Below, piece by piece: positions 36,280 to 44,070 of a stretch of 64,000 nucleotides of DNA. Position 1 is the stretch's first letter. Each line of letters opens with the position of its first letter. Source of the stretch: Muricomes sp049840515 (GTDB lineage: Bacteria > Bacillota > Clostridia > Lachnospirales > Lachnospiraceae); assembly GCA_049840515.1 (NCBI GenBank), contig JASGKW010000003.1:124001-188000 (forward strand), in the 5' to 3' direction. Made by a program: the position numbers and the translations under genes. The notes below the pieces were generated by a model. That model ran no database searches and had not been told where the DNA came from. It saw only the letters and a program-made list of their open reading frames with translations.

Positions 36280-38490
36280 TCAAACTGCGTACAAAACAAA
36301 TTTTGTAGGAATCAGGTTTTCTCCATAATATCTCATATAAAATTTATAAGAGCTGTCCATCTCTGCTATCATTTGCGGCACTTTCCAGATATCTTCATAA
36401 TCACAGGAAGTGTTAATTGCCAGTTTCGGATGTTCCTCCTGGATGTGTCTTTTACAATTTTCCAGGATTCCCTGAACAGAGCCGGGTACATCAATTTTAA
36501 TAAAATCAACTCTCTCCTGAATCTCTTCATCCAGATTTATATTTTCCAGCTTCCGTCTCCAGCAATACAACGTTTTCGTTCTCTGAGATTATGTCTTTTA
36601 ACTTACTTAATTCTTCTTTATTGGATTCAAAGCAATAAATTTTGTGATACTCTTCTCCATAAGAATATAAAAATCCATTTAACCCTTTTCCGTCTTTTGC
36701 CCCTACATCCACAAATATGCTCTGATTACAGGAAGGGATAATATCCAAATCAAAATAAGGAACTCCGCCTTCTTTTACCACAGACAGCACTCTTTTCTCT
36801 AAGTTAACCCAATTCTCCAGAATGCCATATAATGCCTGTCTGGAGCGGTTGTCCTCAAAGATATTGTAAAGCCATAATAATTCCTCCCGGTGCTGCTTCA
36901 GAGTCTGAGCTCTGCTGCAAAATGCGGCATATTTATCCGATTCGGGGGAAAGACCACCCAGCAATGAAGATGAATTAATTCCGGCCAGCAGTAATTGGTA
37001 GTCTCCTTCCGTTTCCTTTTTCATCAGAGAGAGGCTGCCCCGCATACGATTAATCAATTCCTCCTCTGAAAGCTGGTCCGCGCACTCCATAATTGTCAAA
37101 AAATTATAGTCTATGCGGTTCAATATAGGAGTATCTGGATATTTAGCTCTCATATCTTCTGCAGAAAGCTGCCAGGAAATATCACTCTTTTCTTTTAACC
37201 ACTCCTGCTCCTCCTGTGTCATGGTGGAGAATAACTCCTCCTCCAACTCAAGATAAGAGGCTATCTTTGCCTGTTTTAGTACAAACAGACGGTCTCTTAA
37301 ATCCGAAAAGTCATACAGTTTTGACAGGAATTGATATGCCGCGGATGCAGTTGTTCCCTTATCCTCCGCAAAAAGATTAAGTAACAATAAAAGAGGCTTT
37401 TCTTGTTTCTTATTTCCGCGGAGTGTTATCGTACCGTACCGTACAGACTGGGACAAGTTTCCTAACTCTTTATGTGCTTCTGCAAGGGATTGATATACCT
37501 CCTCCAGGTTGCTGGTAATGTATAAGGTATCATTACCGCTATATCCTTCCATCTTTTTCAAAGCCAATTCCAACCAATAGACTCCGTCCTGAAACTTTCC
37601 CTGTCGAACCATATAGAATCCCATCCAATATTCCATATCCGGGCATAATATCTCTGTTTTCTCAAACTGAGCATACACTTCGCGAATCTCTGTTTCAGAA
37701 TCAGAGTTGTTTTCAGACACCATAATCCTTATAAGCATGCAAAATGCTGCAGTTACACGGGAGCTAGTGTAAGTTCTTCATAATGAGCAATAACCTCCCT
37801 ATAGACCTCTTTTGCTTTCTCCAACTCGTTGCCTATAACATAAACATCTCCCAGGTAAGATAAATTATCATAATCCTCGGGATTTTCTTTCAAAATGTTG
37901 ATAAGAATATCCTTATTTCTTATTACTTTATCTTTTTCTTCATAGGCACTTGACGTGTAGCCTGTATGGTAAATAGGAAAAAGAGTGTCTGTCCTGACTT
38001 CTGTCAGCATTTTTCCATCCGTACGAAACAAATTTTCATGAATTCTATTCTTATAGCGGATTAAAGGAGTGTTTTGAAAGACTCTCTGCTGAACTGTAGT
38101 GCTGAATATTCTTCCATCCCCATCCAAATTCAACAGAGGGCAGGTTACAAGATCCGCAATTATATTTTGTGAGGTAAGATTTTCAAGATATTTTTTAAGT
38201 CCTTTTGCATCTTTCGGGGTGAAATATTCATCTGCATCCAAAAAAGCAATCCAATTACCAGACGCCTGTTCCAACGCATAATTCTTCGCCGCCGCAAAAT
38301 CATTGTTCCACTCATAATGATAAATTTTAGCCCCCATCTGCTGAGCTATCTCCACGGTCCTGTCTGTAGAGCCAGTGTCTACCACAATCTGTTCACACAC
38401 AACGCCCTTCCCCCAGGATAGTGCCTTCTCTATATTTTTTTCTTCATCTTTGACAATCATACATTGTGAAATTCGTACTTTATTCCCCAT
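36280..38490 (-). pseudogene. GT2 glycosyltransferase-TPR-FkbM methyltransferase, two frameshifts
   Basis: Three consecutive frames appear to be one gene. Frame 1 is a GT2 glycosyltransferase (QCMIVKDEEKNIEKALSW, VDTGSTDRTVEIA, FLDADEYFTPKD) running into TPR-like helices and stopping at 37753. Frame 2 (from about 37765) carries more helical repeats and the start of an FkbM-type domain (FVDVGAKDGKGLNGF, YCFESNKEEL). Frame 3 (36570 on) has VDFIKIDVPGSVQGIL. A duplicated AC near 37765-37772 and an extra base at GAAGCTGG (36546-36553) account for the breaks. Corrected, the protein is ~735 residues. The start is uncertain: 38490 or up to 38529. It lies directly after the flagellin terminator. Confidence 0.78.
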
Positions 38491-38534
38491 TCTCCTATTG
38501 CTCTCCTGTCCTGCTTTCATCTCCAACAAACAAA

Positions 38535-38576
38535 GGGCTGCACACAGCAGCTATTCATCAGCTAATGTGGCAGCCC
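38535..38576 (-). terminator. Flagellin gene terminator
   Basis: Minus strand GGGCTGCCACA...TGTGTGCAGCCC followed by TTTGTTTG. Located 37 bases past the flagellin stop and just before the glycosyltransferase start region. Confidence 0.7.
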
Positions 38577-38612
38577 CCTGTATATCTTATTTTTGACTGA
38601 TACTAAAAATAA

Positions 38613-39746
38613 TTACTGTAATAACTGAAGAACTCCCTGTGGAATCTGATTTGCCTGTGCAAGCATAGCCTGTGAAGCCTGTACCAGAATGTTATTCTTC
38701 GTGTAAGCCATCATCTCTTTTGCCATGTCAACGTCACGGATACGGCTTTCTGCAGCAGTCATGTTCTCTGATGTTACACTCAGGTTGTTGATGGTGTGTT
38801 CCAGACGGTTCTGGTTAGCACCAAGATCACCACGTGTGCTGGATACTGTATTGATTGCATCTTTAATCTTATCCACTGCAGCCTTTGCATCTACCTGATT
38901 TGAAACATTGATTTCTCCAAGTCCTAATGATTTTGAAGACATGTTGCTGATTTTTACTGATAACTGGTTGAATGCTTCTGCTGTATCACCAATCTGAAGT
39001 GTAAGATCTCCAGCTTTAGCTACTGTGCTAGTTGCTGCAACGTTAGAAGTAATAGTTGCGTCCTGACCTTTTACTTTAACTGCACTTGCAATGCTTGTTG
39101 CATTTGTTGCCTCAGTTACAGCGTTAATAGCTTTTGCGATACCATCAGCAGTAGTGCTAGCGTCTGAACCAATAGTAATTGTCAATGCACCTGTAGATGA
39201 GTTGAAAGTTGCTGACGGAGCAGCTGTACCAGAAGCTGATGTTATTTGAACTGTCTTAACATTAGCATTAAGTCCTGAAATAGAGAAACCACCGATATCT
39301 ACTGTAGCATTTGCTGTACCGGAAAGAGAACCATCCAGCAAGTTAATTCCGTTGAAGTTTGTTCCTTCGGAAATTCTGTCGATTTCTGATCTCAGAGAAA
39401 CGATTTCTTTCTGAAGATTTTCACGGTCTGTCTTATCAGCATATGTTCCGTTAGCAGACTGGTCAGCCAGCTCTACCATACGATTTAACATAGAGTGAAC
39501 TTCTGTCAATGCACCTTCTGCTGTCTGTACAAGAGAAATACCATCATTAGCATTCTTCTGTGCTGTCTCAAGTCCTGTAATCTGTGCACGCATTTTTTCA
39601 GAAATAGCAAGTCCGGCTGCGTCATCACCTGCGCGGTTGATTTTGTAACCAGATGATAATTTTTCCAGGTTCTTAGAAACTGAACCATTGTTGTTTGTTA
39701 AGTTACGATATGAGTTTAAAGCTGCGATATTGTGTTGAATTCTCAT
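38613..39746 (-). CDS. hag: Flagellin
   Basis: 377 residues. The conserved N-terminal D0/D1 (MRIQHNIAALNSYRNL, SSGYKINRAGDDAAGLAISE) and C-terminal D1/D0 (TRGDLGANQNRLEHTINNL, AESRIRDVDMAKEMM, ILVQASQAMLAQANQIPQG) are complete. The Ser/Thr/Ala-rich middle (about 145-260) is the surface-exposed variable domain and a likely glycosylation target. AAGGAGG lies 8 bases before the ATG. A hairpin at 39770-39789 in the leader may be a CsrA site. No other flagellar gene is nearby. The following genes are all glycan genes. Confidence 0.97.
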   Translation of the reverse strand: MRIQHNIAALNSYRNLTNNNGSVSKNLEKLSSGYKINRAGDDAAGLAISEKMRAQITGLETAQKNANDGISLVQTAEGALTEVHSMLNRMVELADQSANGTYADKTDRENLQKEIVSLRSEIDRISEGTNFNGINLLDGSLSGTANATVDIGGFSISGLNANVKTVQITSASGTAAPSATFNSSTGALTITIGSDASTTADGIAKAINAVTEATNATSIASAVKVKGQDATITSNVAATSTVAKAGDLTLQIGDTAEAFNQLSVKISNMSSKSLGLGEINVSNQVDAKAAVDKIKDAINTVSSTRGDLGANQNRLEHTINNLSVTSENMTAAESRIRDVDMAKEMMAYTKNNILVQASQAMLAQANQIPQGVLQLLQ

Positions 39747-39754
39747 AGAAAATA

Positions 39755-39789
39755 CCTCCTTGTGTTTTACGGGGACATCCTTTTCCCCC
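39755..39789 (-). promoter_or_regulatory. Flagellin leader: hairpin with GGA loop plus ribosome site (candidate CsrA targets)
   Basis: Minus strand GGGGGAAAAGGATGTCCCCG (39789-39770) forms a GGGG/CCCC stem exposing AAGGAT in the loop. The ribosome site AAGGAGG follows at 39761-39755. Two GGA motifs, one in a hairpin loop and one at the ribosome site, are the arrangement known for CsrA control of hag in Bacillus. CsrA involvement here is inference. Confidence 0.4.
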
Positions 39790-39943
39790 TGTTTCTTATA
39801 GTGTTTAATTTATCTCAACTGCCCCGACCGGTCTGAAGAGGACAGGTGAAATCTTCTTTTGTTGAGACCCTTTTTGCGTCCTAATCATAATATCGTCATG
39901 AAGAATTTTTACATAAGCTATTTTTTTAACTTTTTTAATTTTT

Positions 39944-40966
39944 TTACTTCATTCCCTCTTTTATAACCCTCAGCGCATTGCCCTGCATAATTTTGTCTAA
40001 TTGCCGTTCTGTAATTCCATGCCTTTTCATTGTCTCCCACACCAGTCCCATATCCCGCACATGCCCGACCCACTGCTCGCGCACTTCATTTTCAAATCCA
40101 TCCAGGTCGGTTCCTACTGCAGCAACATCTTCTCCCCCTGTCCGAATCATATGTACCGCGTGGAGGGCGATATCATCTAACACCGCCTTTCCATCTTCTT
40201 TTAAAAATGGAGGGAAAAAATTCAGCCCCGCGGCTCCGCCTGTCTCCCCCAGCGCACGAATCATCTCATCTGTAAGATTTCTTGGGTGTCCGCAAAGTGC
40301 TCTGGCGTTGGAGTGGGATGCACATATGGGCACTGTGCTTGTTCTGATACAATCCCAAAATCCCCCGTCAGACAAATGGGAAGTGTCCACCAGTATGCCC
40401 AGCTCATTCATCCGTCTCACCGCCTGAATTCCAAATTCAGTCAATCCTTTTTCCATAATAGCTTTATCTCTTGAATTGGGGTATCCAAGACAGTTGGCGT
40501 GATTCCACGTCAATGTTATCAGGCGGATTCCTGATTTATACAGGTCATCAAGCCTTGAGAGCTGCCCCGAAATGACACCGCCCTCCTCCACTGTTTTTAT
40601 TGCAGAAATTACTCCTCTTTTTTTATTTTCCATGATGCCAGCATAATTACATGCCACCTTTATTTTCTCATTCTGTTCACGGTCTGTCCGCTCTGCCATC
40701 TCCAGCACAGACAGATAAGCCCGCTCCCAGGCTGACTGTGACACTTCACCGGGCTTCCGCCCTGGTGCCCTTAATTCTTTTACTGTGTCATTGCTATCCT
40801 CAAAAGATGCTGCATTCACAAAACATGCGAAAAACTGGGCCAAAGTTCCTGATTTCTCCAATCCTTCTATATTAACGTCCAAATTATTTTCTGCAAGAGT
40901 CTGACCTGGTGCAGCCTTTATCAGCTTACTAATTGTATCACAATGCATATCTACCAAATTCATCAT
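39944..40966 (-). CDS. Membrane dipeptidase family (peptidase M19)
   Basis: 340 residues in the renal-dipeptidase fold: VDMHCDTI (metal-binding HxD), ITLTWNHANCLGYPN, GILVDTSHLSDGGFWD, CASHSNARALCGHPRNLTD and AVGTDLDGF. Hydrolyses dipeptides, often D-amino-acid-containing ones, with two Zn ions. The ATG at 40966 is chosen from MMNLVDMHCD with AAGGAGTG upstream. The frame extends to 41071, but that part lies in repeat DNA. No signal peptide is seen, so it is probably cytosolic. Confidence 0.88.
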   Translation of the reverse strand: MMNLVDMHCDTISKLIKAAPGQTLAENNLDVNIEGLEKSGTLAQFFACFVNAASFEDSNDTVKELRAPGRKPGEVSQSAWERAYLSVLEMAERTDREQNEKIKVACNYAGIMENKKRGVISAIKTVEEGGVISGQLSRLDDLYKSGIRLITLTWNHANCLGYPNSRDKAIMEKGLTEFGIQAVRRMNELGILVDTSHLSDGGFWDCIRTSTVPICASHSNARALCGHPRNLTDEMIRALGETGGAAGLNFFPPFLKEDGKAVLDDIALHAVHMIRTGGEDVAAVGTDLDGFENEVREQWVGHVRDMGLVWETMKRHGITERQLDKIMQGNALRVIKEGMK

Positions 40967-41009
40967 TTTTTCACTCCTTTTCCAAAATAAAACTTCCTTT
41001 TGAGCATGG

Positions 41010-41112
41010 GGTATACTTCTTAAACTGCCAATGTTTAATGGAGGTATACTTCTTGAGCTACTAATGTTCAAACAGGTATGCTTATTGAACTTCTAATGTT
41101 CAATAAGGTATA
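41010..41112. repeat. Three tandem 32/33-bp units upstream of the M19 peptidase
   Basis: Units start at 41010, 41043 and 41075 with GGTATACTTCTT (GGTATGCTTATT in the third); a fourth GGTATA starts at 41107. Each unit contains an imperfect palindrome, perfect in unit 3: CTTATTGAAC, 7 bases, GTTCAATAAG. The unit is the same as the one at 28314-28384. The repeats fill the 231-bp gap between the divergent M19 and C26 peptidase genes. Confidence 0.85.
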
Positions 41113-41197
41113 TTTTACCACATTTTTACATACCCTAGTGTATCCTACAGCAAATTGGGGAATAACTTTTATATCCTATGTTTAAAAAGGAGTGCTT

Positions 41198-41911
41198 ATG
41201 AGACCAAAAATCGGAGTTGTTGTCTGCGGCCTTATGGATGACAGACAATTTGTAACCAATACTTATATCCAGTCCATCCGTTATTCCGGCGGGCTTCCCT
41301 TCATCCTTCCCTTAATACGTTCAGACAACGCCATCCAGGAGTATATTTCTTTTTGTGATGGTTTCCTATTCTGCGGAGGAGGAGACATCACTCCACTTTT
41401 ATTTGGCGAGGAACCAAAAAACGGCATCGGCAAAACAGATATTACTCTTGATTTATTTCAGCTGCGCCTGATGAAAGCTGTTTTAAATACAAAAAAACCT
41501 GTTTTTTCCATTTGCAGAGGGATGCAGGTATTCAATGTCGCCTGCGGCGGAACGATTTATCAGGATATTTCTCTTCAGCCCGGCCGGCCCCTGAATCATA
41601 TGCAGCAATCCTACTCCCGTTCAGAGGTAAGTCACAAAATTTATATTGAAAAAAATTCACAGCTGCGCAAATATATTGGCTCTCATTTGGAGGTAAACAG
41701 TTTTCATCATCAAACTGTGGGAATGTTGGGGAAAAATCTGGCTGCCTGTGCACATGCATCTGACAAAACAATTGAGGCTATCGAAATGCCATCCCATCCA
41801 TTTGCAATCGGAGTGCAGTGGCATCCCGAATGTATGTACCGCACCTCATCCGAAATGAGAGAATTGTTTTCAGAATTTGTTCTCCACACCCGGCTTCGTC
41901 CGCCAGAATAA
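41198..41911 (+). CDS. Gamma-glutamyl-gamma-aminobutyrate hydrolase family (peptidase C26)
   Basis: 237 residues of the class I glutamine amidotransferase fold. FSICRGMQVFNVACGGTIYQD carries the catalytic Cys, NSFHHQTVG is the substrate loop, and GVQWHPECM carries the His-Glu pair. PuuD-type enzymes remove glutamate from gamma-glutamyl conjugates such as gamma-glutamyl-GABA in putrescine breakdown. No other puu gene is seen here, so the physiological substrate is open. The ATG at 41198 follows AAAGGAG by 6 bases. Confidence 0.88.
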   Translation: MRPKIGVVVCGLMDDRQFVTNTYIQSIRYSGGLPFILPLIRSDNAIQEYISFCDGFLFCGGGDITPLLFGEEPKNGIGKTDITLDLFQLRLMKAVLNTKKPVFSICRGMQVFNVACGGTIYQDISLQPGRPLNHMQQSYSRSEVSHKIYIEKNSQLRKYIGSHLEVNSFHHQTVGMLGKNLAACAHASDKTIEAIEMPSHPFAIGVQWHPECMYRTSSEMRELFSEFVLHTRLRPPE

Positions 41912-41934
41912 TAATTAAATTTTTTAAAATCGGC

Positions 41935-41964
41935 GTATACTATTTATTTTTCAGGACATAATAA
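41935..41964 (+). promoter_or_regulatory. Candidate mother-cell sigma (SigE/SigK-like) promoter for the coat genes
   Basis: GTATACT at 41935-41941 and CATAATAAA from 41957, spaced ~15 bp, resemble -35/-10 elements of sporulation sigma factors and sit ~40 bases before the first coat-type gene. Weak evidence. Confidence 0.3.
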
Positions 41965-42000
41965 ACCTCGAAAATATTATTTCTCAAAGGAGGCCAAATT

Positions 42001-42183
42001 ATGTCCGATATTTCAATACTCGACTTACAAAACTTGCGTCATCTCATTGGCGGCTATGACACAACACATTGCAAAATGACTGATTATGCATCACAGGCTG
42101 AGGATCCTGAAGTGAAGAAACTTTTCCAGGATGCAGCCAATTCCGCAATGAAAAACAAACAAGACTTAATGAAATTTTTATAA
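42001..42183 (+). CDS. Small coat-F-associated protein
   Basis: 60 residues, soluble, helical (LDLQNLRHLIGGYDTTHCKM, EVKKLFQDAANSAMKNKQDLMKFL). The pattern of a helical bundle half is like the first half of coat-F/ferritin-like spore proteins. AAAGGAGG lies 6 bases before the ATG. It is followed after 12 bases by the coat-F gene, so the two are a pair. No catalytic motif. Confidence 0.7.
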   Translation: MSDISILDLQNLRHLIGGYDTTHCKMTDYASQAEDPEVKKLFQDAANSAMKNKQDLMKFL

Positions 42184-42195
42184 GGGGTGACGTCT

Positions 42196-42453
42196 ATGAA
42201 TGAAAAAACAATGGTATCCGACGCCTTAGTCGGAGTGAATGGTGAACTCAAAATGTTTGGTGACATGATTCCACAGACAGAAAACAAGGAATTAAAGCAA
42301 TGCTTAAAGCAGATCAGAAATGAATGCGAAATGTCTCAGGAAAAACTTTATCAGGTGGCAAGGGAAAAGAGCTACTATGTTCCCGCAGCAAAAGCAAGCC
42401 AGCAGGAAATTGAGCACGTAAAATCTATTCTCACACAACCTAAAACTTTCTAA
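42196..42453 (+). CDS. Spore coat protein, CotF family
   Basis: 85 residues: EKTMVSDALVGVNGELKMFG, QCLKQIRNECEMSQEKLYQ and a C-terminal KSYYVPAAKASQQEIEHVKS, typical of the coat-F domain. A structural component of the spore coat, made in the mother cell. The ATG at 42196 follows AAGGGGTGA. Shares a transcript with the preceding 60-residue gene. Confidence 0.85.
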   Translation: MNEKTMVSDALVGVNGELKMFGDMIPQTENKELKQCLKQIRNECEMSQEKLYQVAREKSYYVPAAKASQQEIEHVKSILTQPKTF

Positions 42454-42506
42454 TCACTGCATAACTTCTCTATCTCGTTCAAAGGAATGGCGATAAATAA
42501 GAATGA

Positions 42507-42544
42507 ATACAGGGCGGGCAGCATCAGCTGTCCGCCCTGTATTA
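42507..42544. terminator. Bidirectional terminator between cotF and the convergent gene
   Basis: AATACAGGGCGG (42507-42518) pairs with CCGCCCTGTATT (42533-42544), with inner CAG/CTG pairs. It serves the convergent genes ending at 42453 and 42557. Confidence 0.8.
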
Positions 42545-42556
42545 TGCCATTCAGAA

Positions 42557-43366
42557 CTAAAATAACATTTCATTCTGAATCATTACCGAAAAGTCCCCCG
42601 CAAATTTCTTAAATCCACTCTTATATAGCTCTCCCATAGCCTGCTTTTCCAACATATCCAAAAGTCCTCCAAACCGATTCCCGGCAATTTCTATAGAAAT
42701 TTCAGAAAAATATTCTGACATCTCTTTCGCTCCTGCTTCACTCAGCTTCAGATTATAAAGCTCCTCGCCGGCTATCATGCATGCAGCCGCCCTTATAAGG
42801 ACAGGTCTGCATATATTTTCAAAATATAATTCCTCATAGTTAGGACGCACCATTTCCAAAAGACTCATAACACCTGCTCTGTTGAAATTTTGCAGAAATA
42901 TCTGCTCATATTCTATTTCTGTCAAATACTCCAGAATCTTATCTATGCCTGTTTTATCATCTTCAGGTATCAAGGCAGGATAATCCAGTGTTAAAATATG
43001 ATTCTGAGGCTCAAATCTGGGATCATATTTCAAAAAGAATGCAGGGATTCCTTTGATAATAGTTTCTCTGTAGTTTTTACAGCCGTAATCATCAAACTGT
43101 GGAATGATACGGTGATAAGTTTTCCTGGCCTTCTCCACCTTATCCAGCACAATGCGGTAGCCTTCTTCATAGGCCGTGACGCTGTCCACTTTCTTTCCCT
43201 CAAGCAGGGTATCACCAGCTCCGCCCTCACACTCTTGGATGCAGTATAAAGCGGCTTCCATAAGCTGTCTCGCAGTATTGTAGGAAACCGAAGTACTCTC
43301 ATTTGACGTGTATCGCTTTGACAGTTTTGCCACAACAGGCAGTAATTCTTCCATTTTATATTCCAT
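42557..43366 (-). CDS. DUF6179-type protein, unknown function
   Basis: 269 residues, soluble, mixed helical. It begins MEYKMEELLPVVAKLSKRYTSNESTSVSYNTARQLMEAALYC and includes FDDYGCKNYRETIIKGIPAFFLKYD. The family name is from memory of Clostridia annotations and is not verified. The start is 4 bases after the stop of the partner gene at 43371. The two nearly always read as a pair, suggesting a common complex. No membrane segment, signal or catalytic motif seen. Confidence 0.65.
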   Translation of the reverse strand: MEYKMEELLPVVAKLSKRYTSNESTSVSYNTARQLMEAALYCIQECEGGAGDTLLEGKKVDSVTAYEEGYRIVLDKVEKARKTYHRIIPQFDDYGCKNYRETIIKGIPAFFLKYDPRFEPQNHILTLDYPALIPEDDKTGIDKILEYLTEIEYEQIFLQNFNRAGVMSLLEMVRPNYEELYFENICRPVLIRAAACMIAGEELYNLKLSEAGAKEMSEYFSEISIEIAGNRFGGLLDMLEKQAMGELYKSGFKKFAGDFSVMIQNEMLF

Positions 43367-43370
43367 CTTA

Positions 43371-43913
43371 TCACTCCCAAAACAATTCTTTCAAAACCTG
43401 CATATAAAGTTCCTTATCCCAGCGGGGTACTTCGTCGAACTGTGCATACTCCCCTGTTCCTCCACTTTCTTTGTAACCCTCATATCCCGCTCTGACTGCC
43501 GCAGTGAAATTTTCCATACAGGTTCCCTCCAGATAATCCAAATCCCCCGCACATACAGTTTCAAACTGCTCCCTCATAAATGCAAATATTTCATCATCTG
43601 TCATTAAATCCAGGGCGGCATTTTTAAACTCATAGAAAATGTCCTGCAGCCTTACTAAAGTCTCAAAATAGTTCTGTTGATTGATATACTGTGAATCACA
43701 GAACACATAAATCACTTTGTCTAAAATTCCATCCCCAAACTCAACACGTCCATGGGCTTTCAGACTTTGATTTCTGCATTCCATCAATTCCGTCATCTCT
43801 TTCTCCTTAAGAGACAACCCGAACTTTTCTGTTTTTTGATTCAATGAAGACAAAACCGACAGTTCTTCCTTTTGTTTCACCCGTTCCAAAAATTGAAAAA
43901 TATCCTCTTCCAT
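43371..43913 (-). CDS. DUF6323-type protein, unknown function
   Basis: 180 residues, acidic and mostly helical (FLERVKQKEELSVLSSL, LKEKEMTELMECRNQSL, RLQDIFYEFKNAALDLMTDDEIF). It is encoded immediately before the 42557-43366 gene with 4 bases between. The family label is recalled, not checked. AGGAGGG lies 4-10 bases before the ATG. The gap 43914-44070 holds only a short inverted repeat, TTCAGCC...GGTTGAA (43958-43988). Confidence 0.65.
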   Translation of the reverse strand: MEEDIFQFLERVKQKEELSVLSSLNQKTEKFGLSLKEKEMTELMECRNQSLKAHGRVEFGDGILDKVIYVFCDSQYINQQNYFETLVRLQDIFYEFKNAALDLMTDDEIFAFMREQFETVCAGDLDYLEGTCMENFTAAVRAGYEGYKESGGTGEYAQFDEVPRWDKELYMQVLKELFWE

Positions 43914-44070
43914 AGAACACCCTCCTATATGCAGTAAGTCATTATAGGTCTGTTACATTCAGCCAAGCCAGTGCAGCGCATGGTTGAACTATATCATACT
44001 TCCGCCGGGTATCCTTTACAAGTCTTGAAAAAAACATGTTTTTGTGGTATTATATATATAGGAAAATTTA

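Noticed and set aside
6250..36553. Programmed ribosomal frameshifting at GAAGCTGG
   Set aside because: secDF would need a two-base skip and the others one, no slippery heptamer or stimulatory structure is seen, and intact GAGCTGG occurs in-frame elsewhere (9793-9799).
39890..39920. A sigma-28 (SigD) promoter for flagellin
   Set aside because: GACGATAT resembles a -10, but no TAAA lies at the required ~15-bp spacing, so the promoter class is left open.
28314..41112. CRISPR array for the 32-bp repeats
   Set aside because: The units are directly tandem with no unique spacers, and no cas gene is present.
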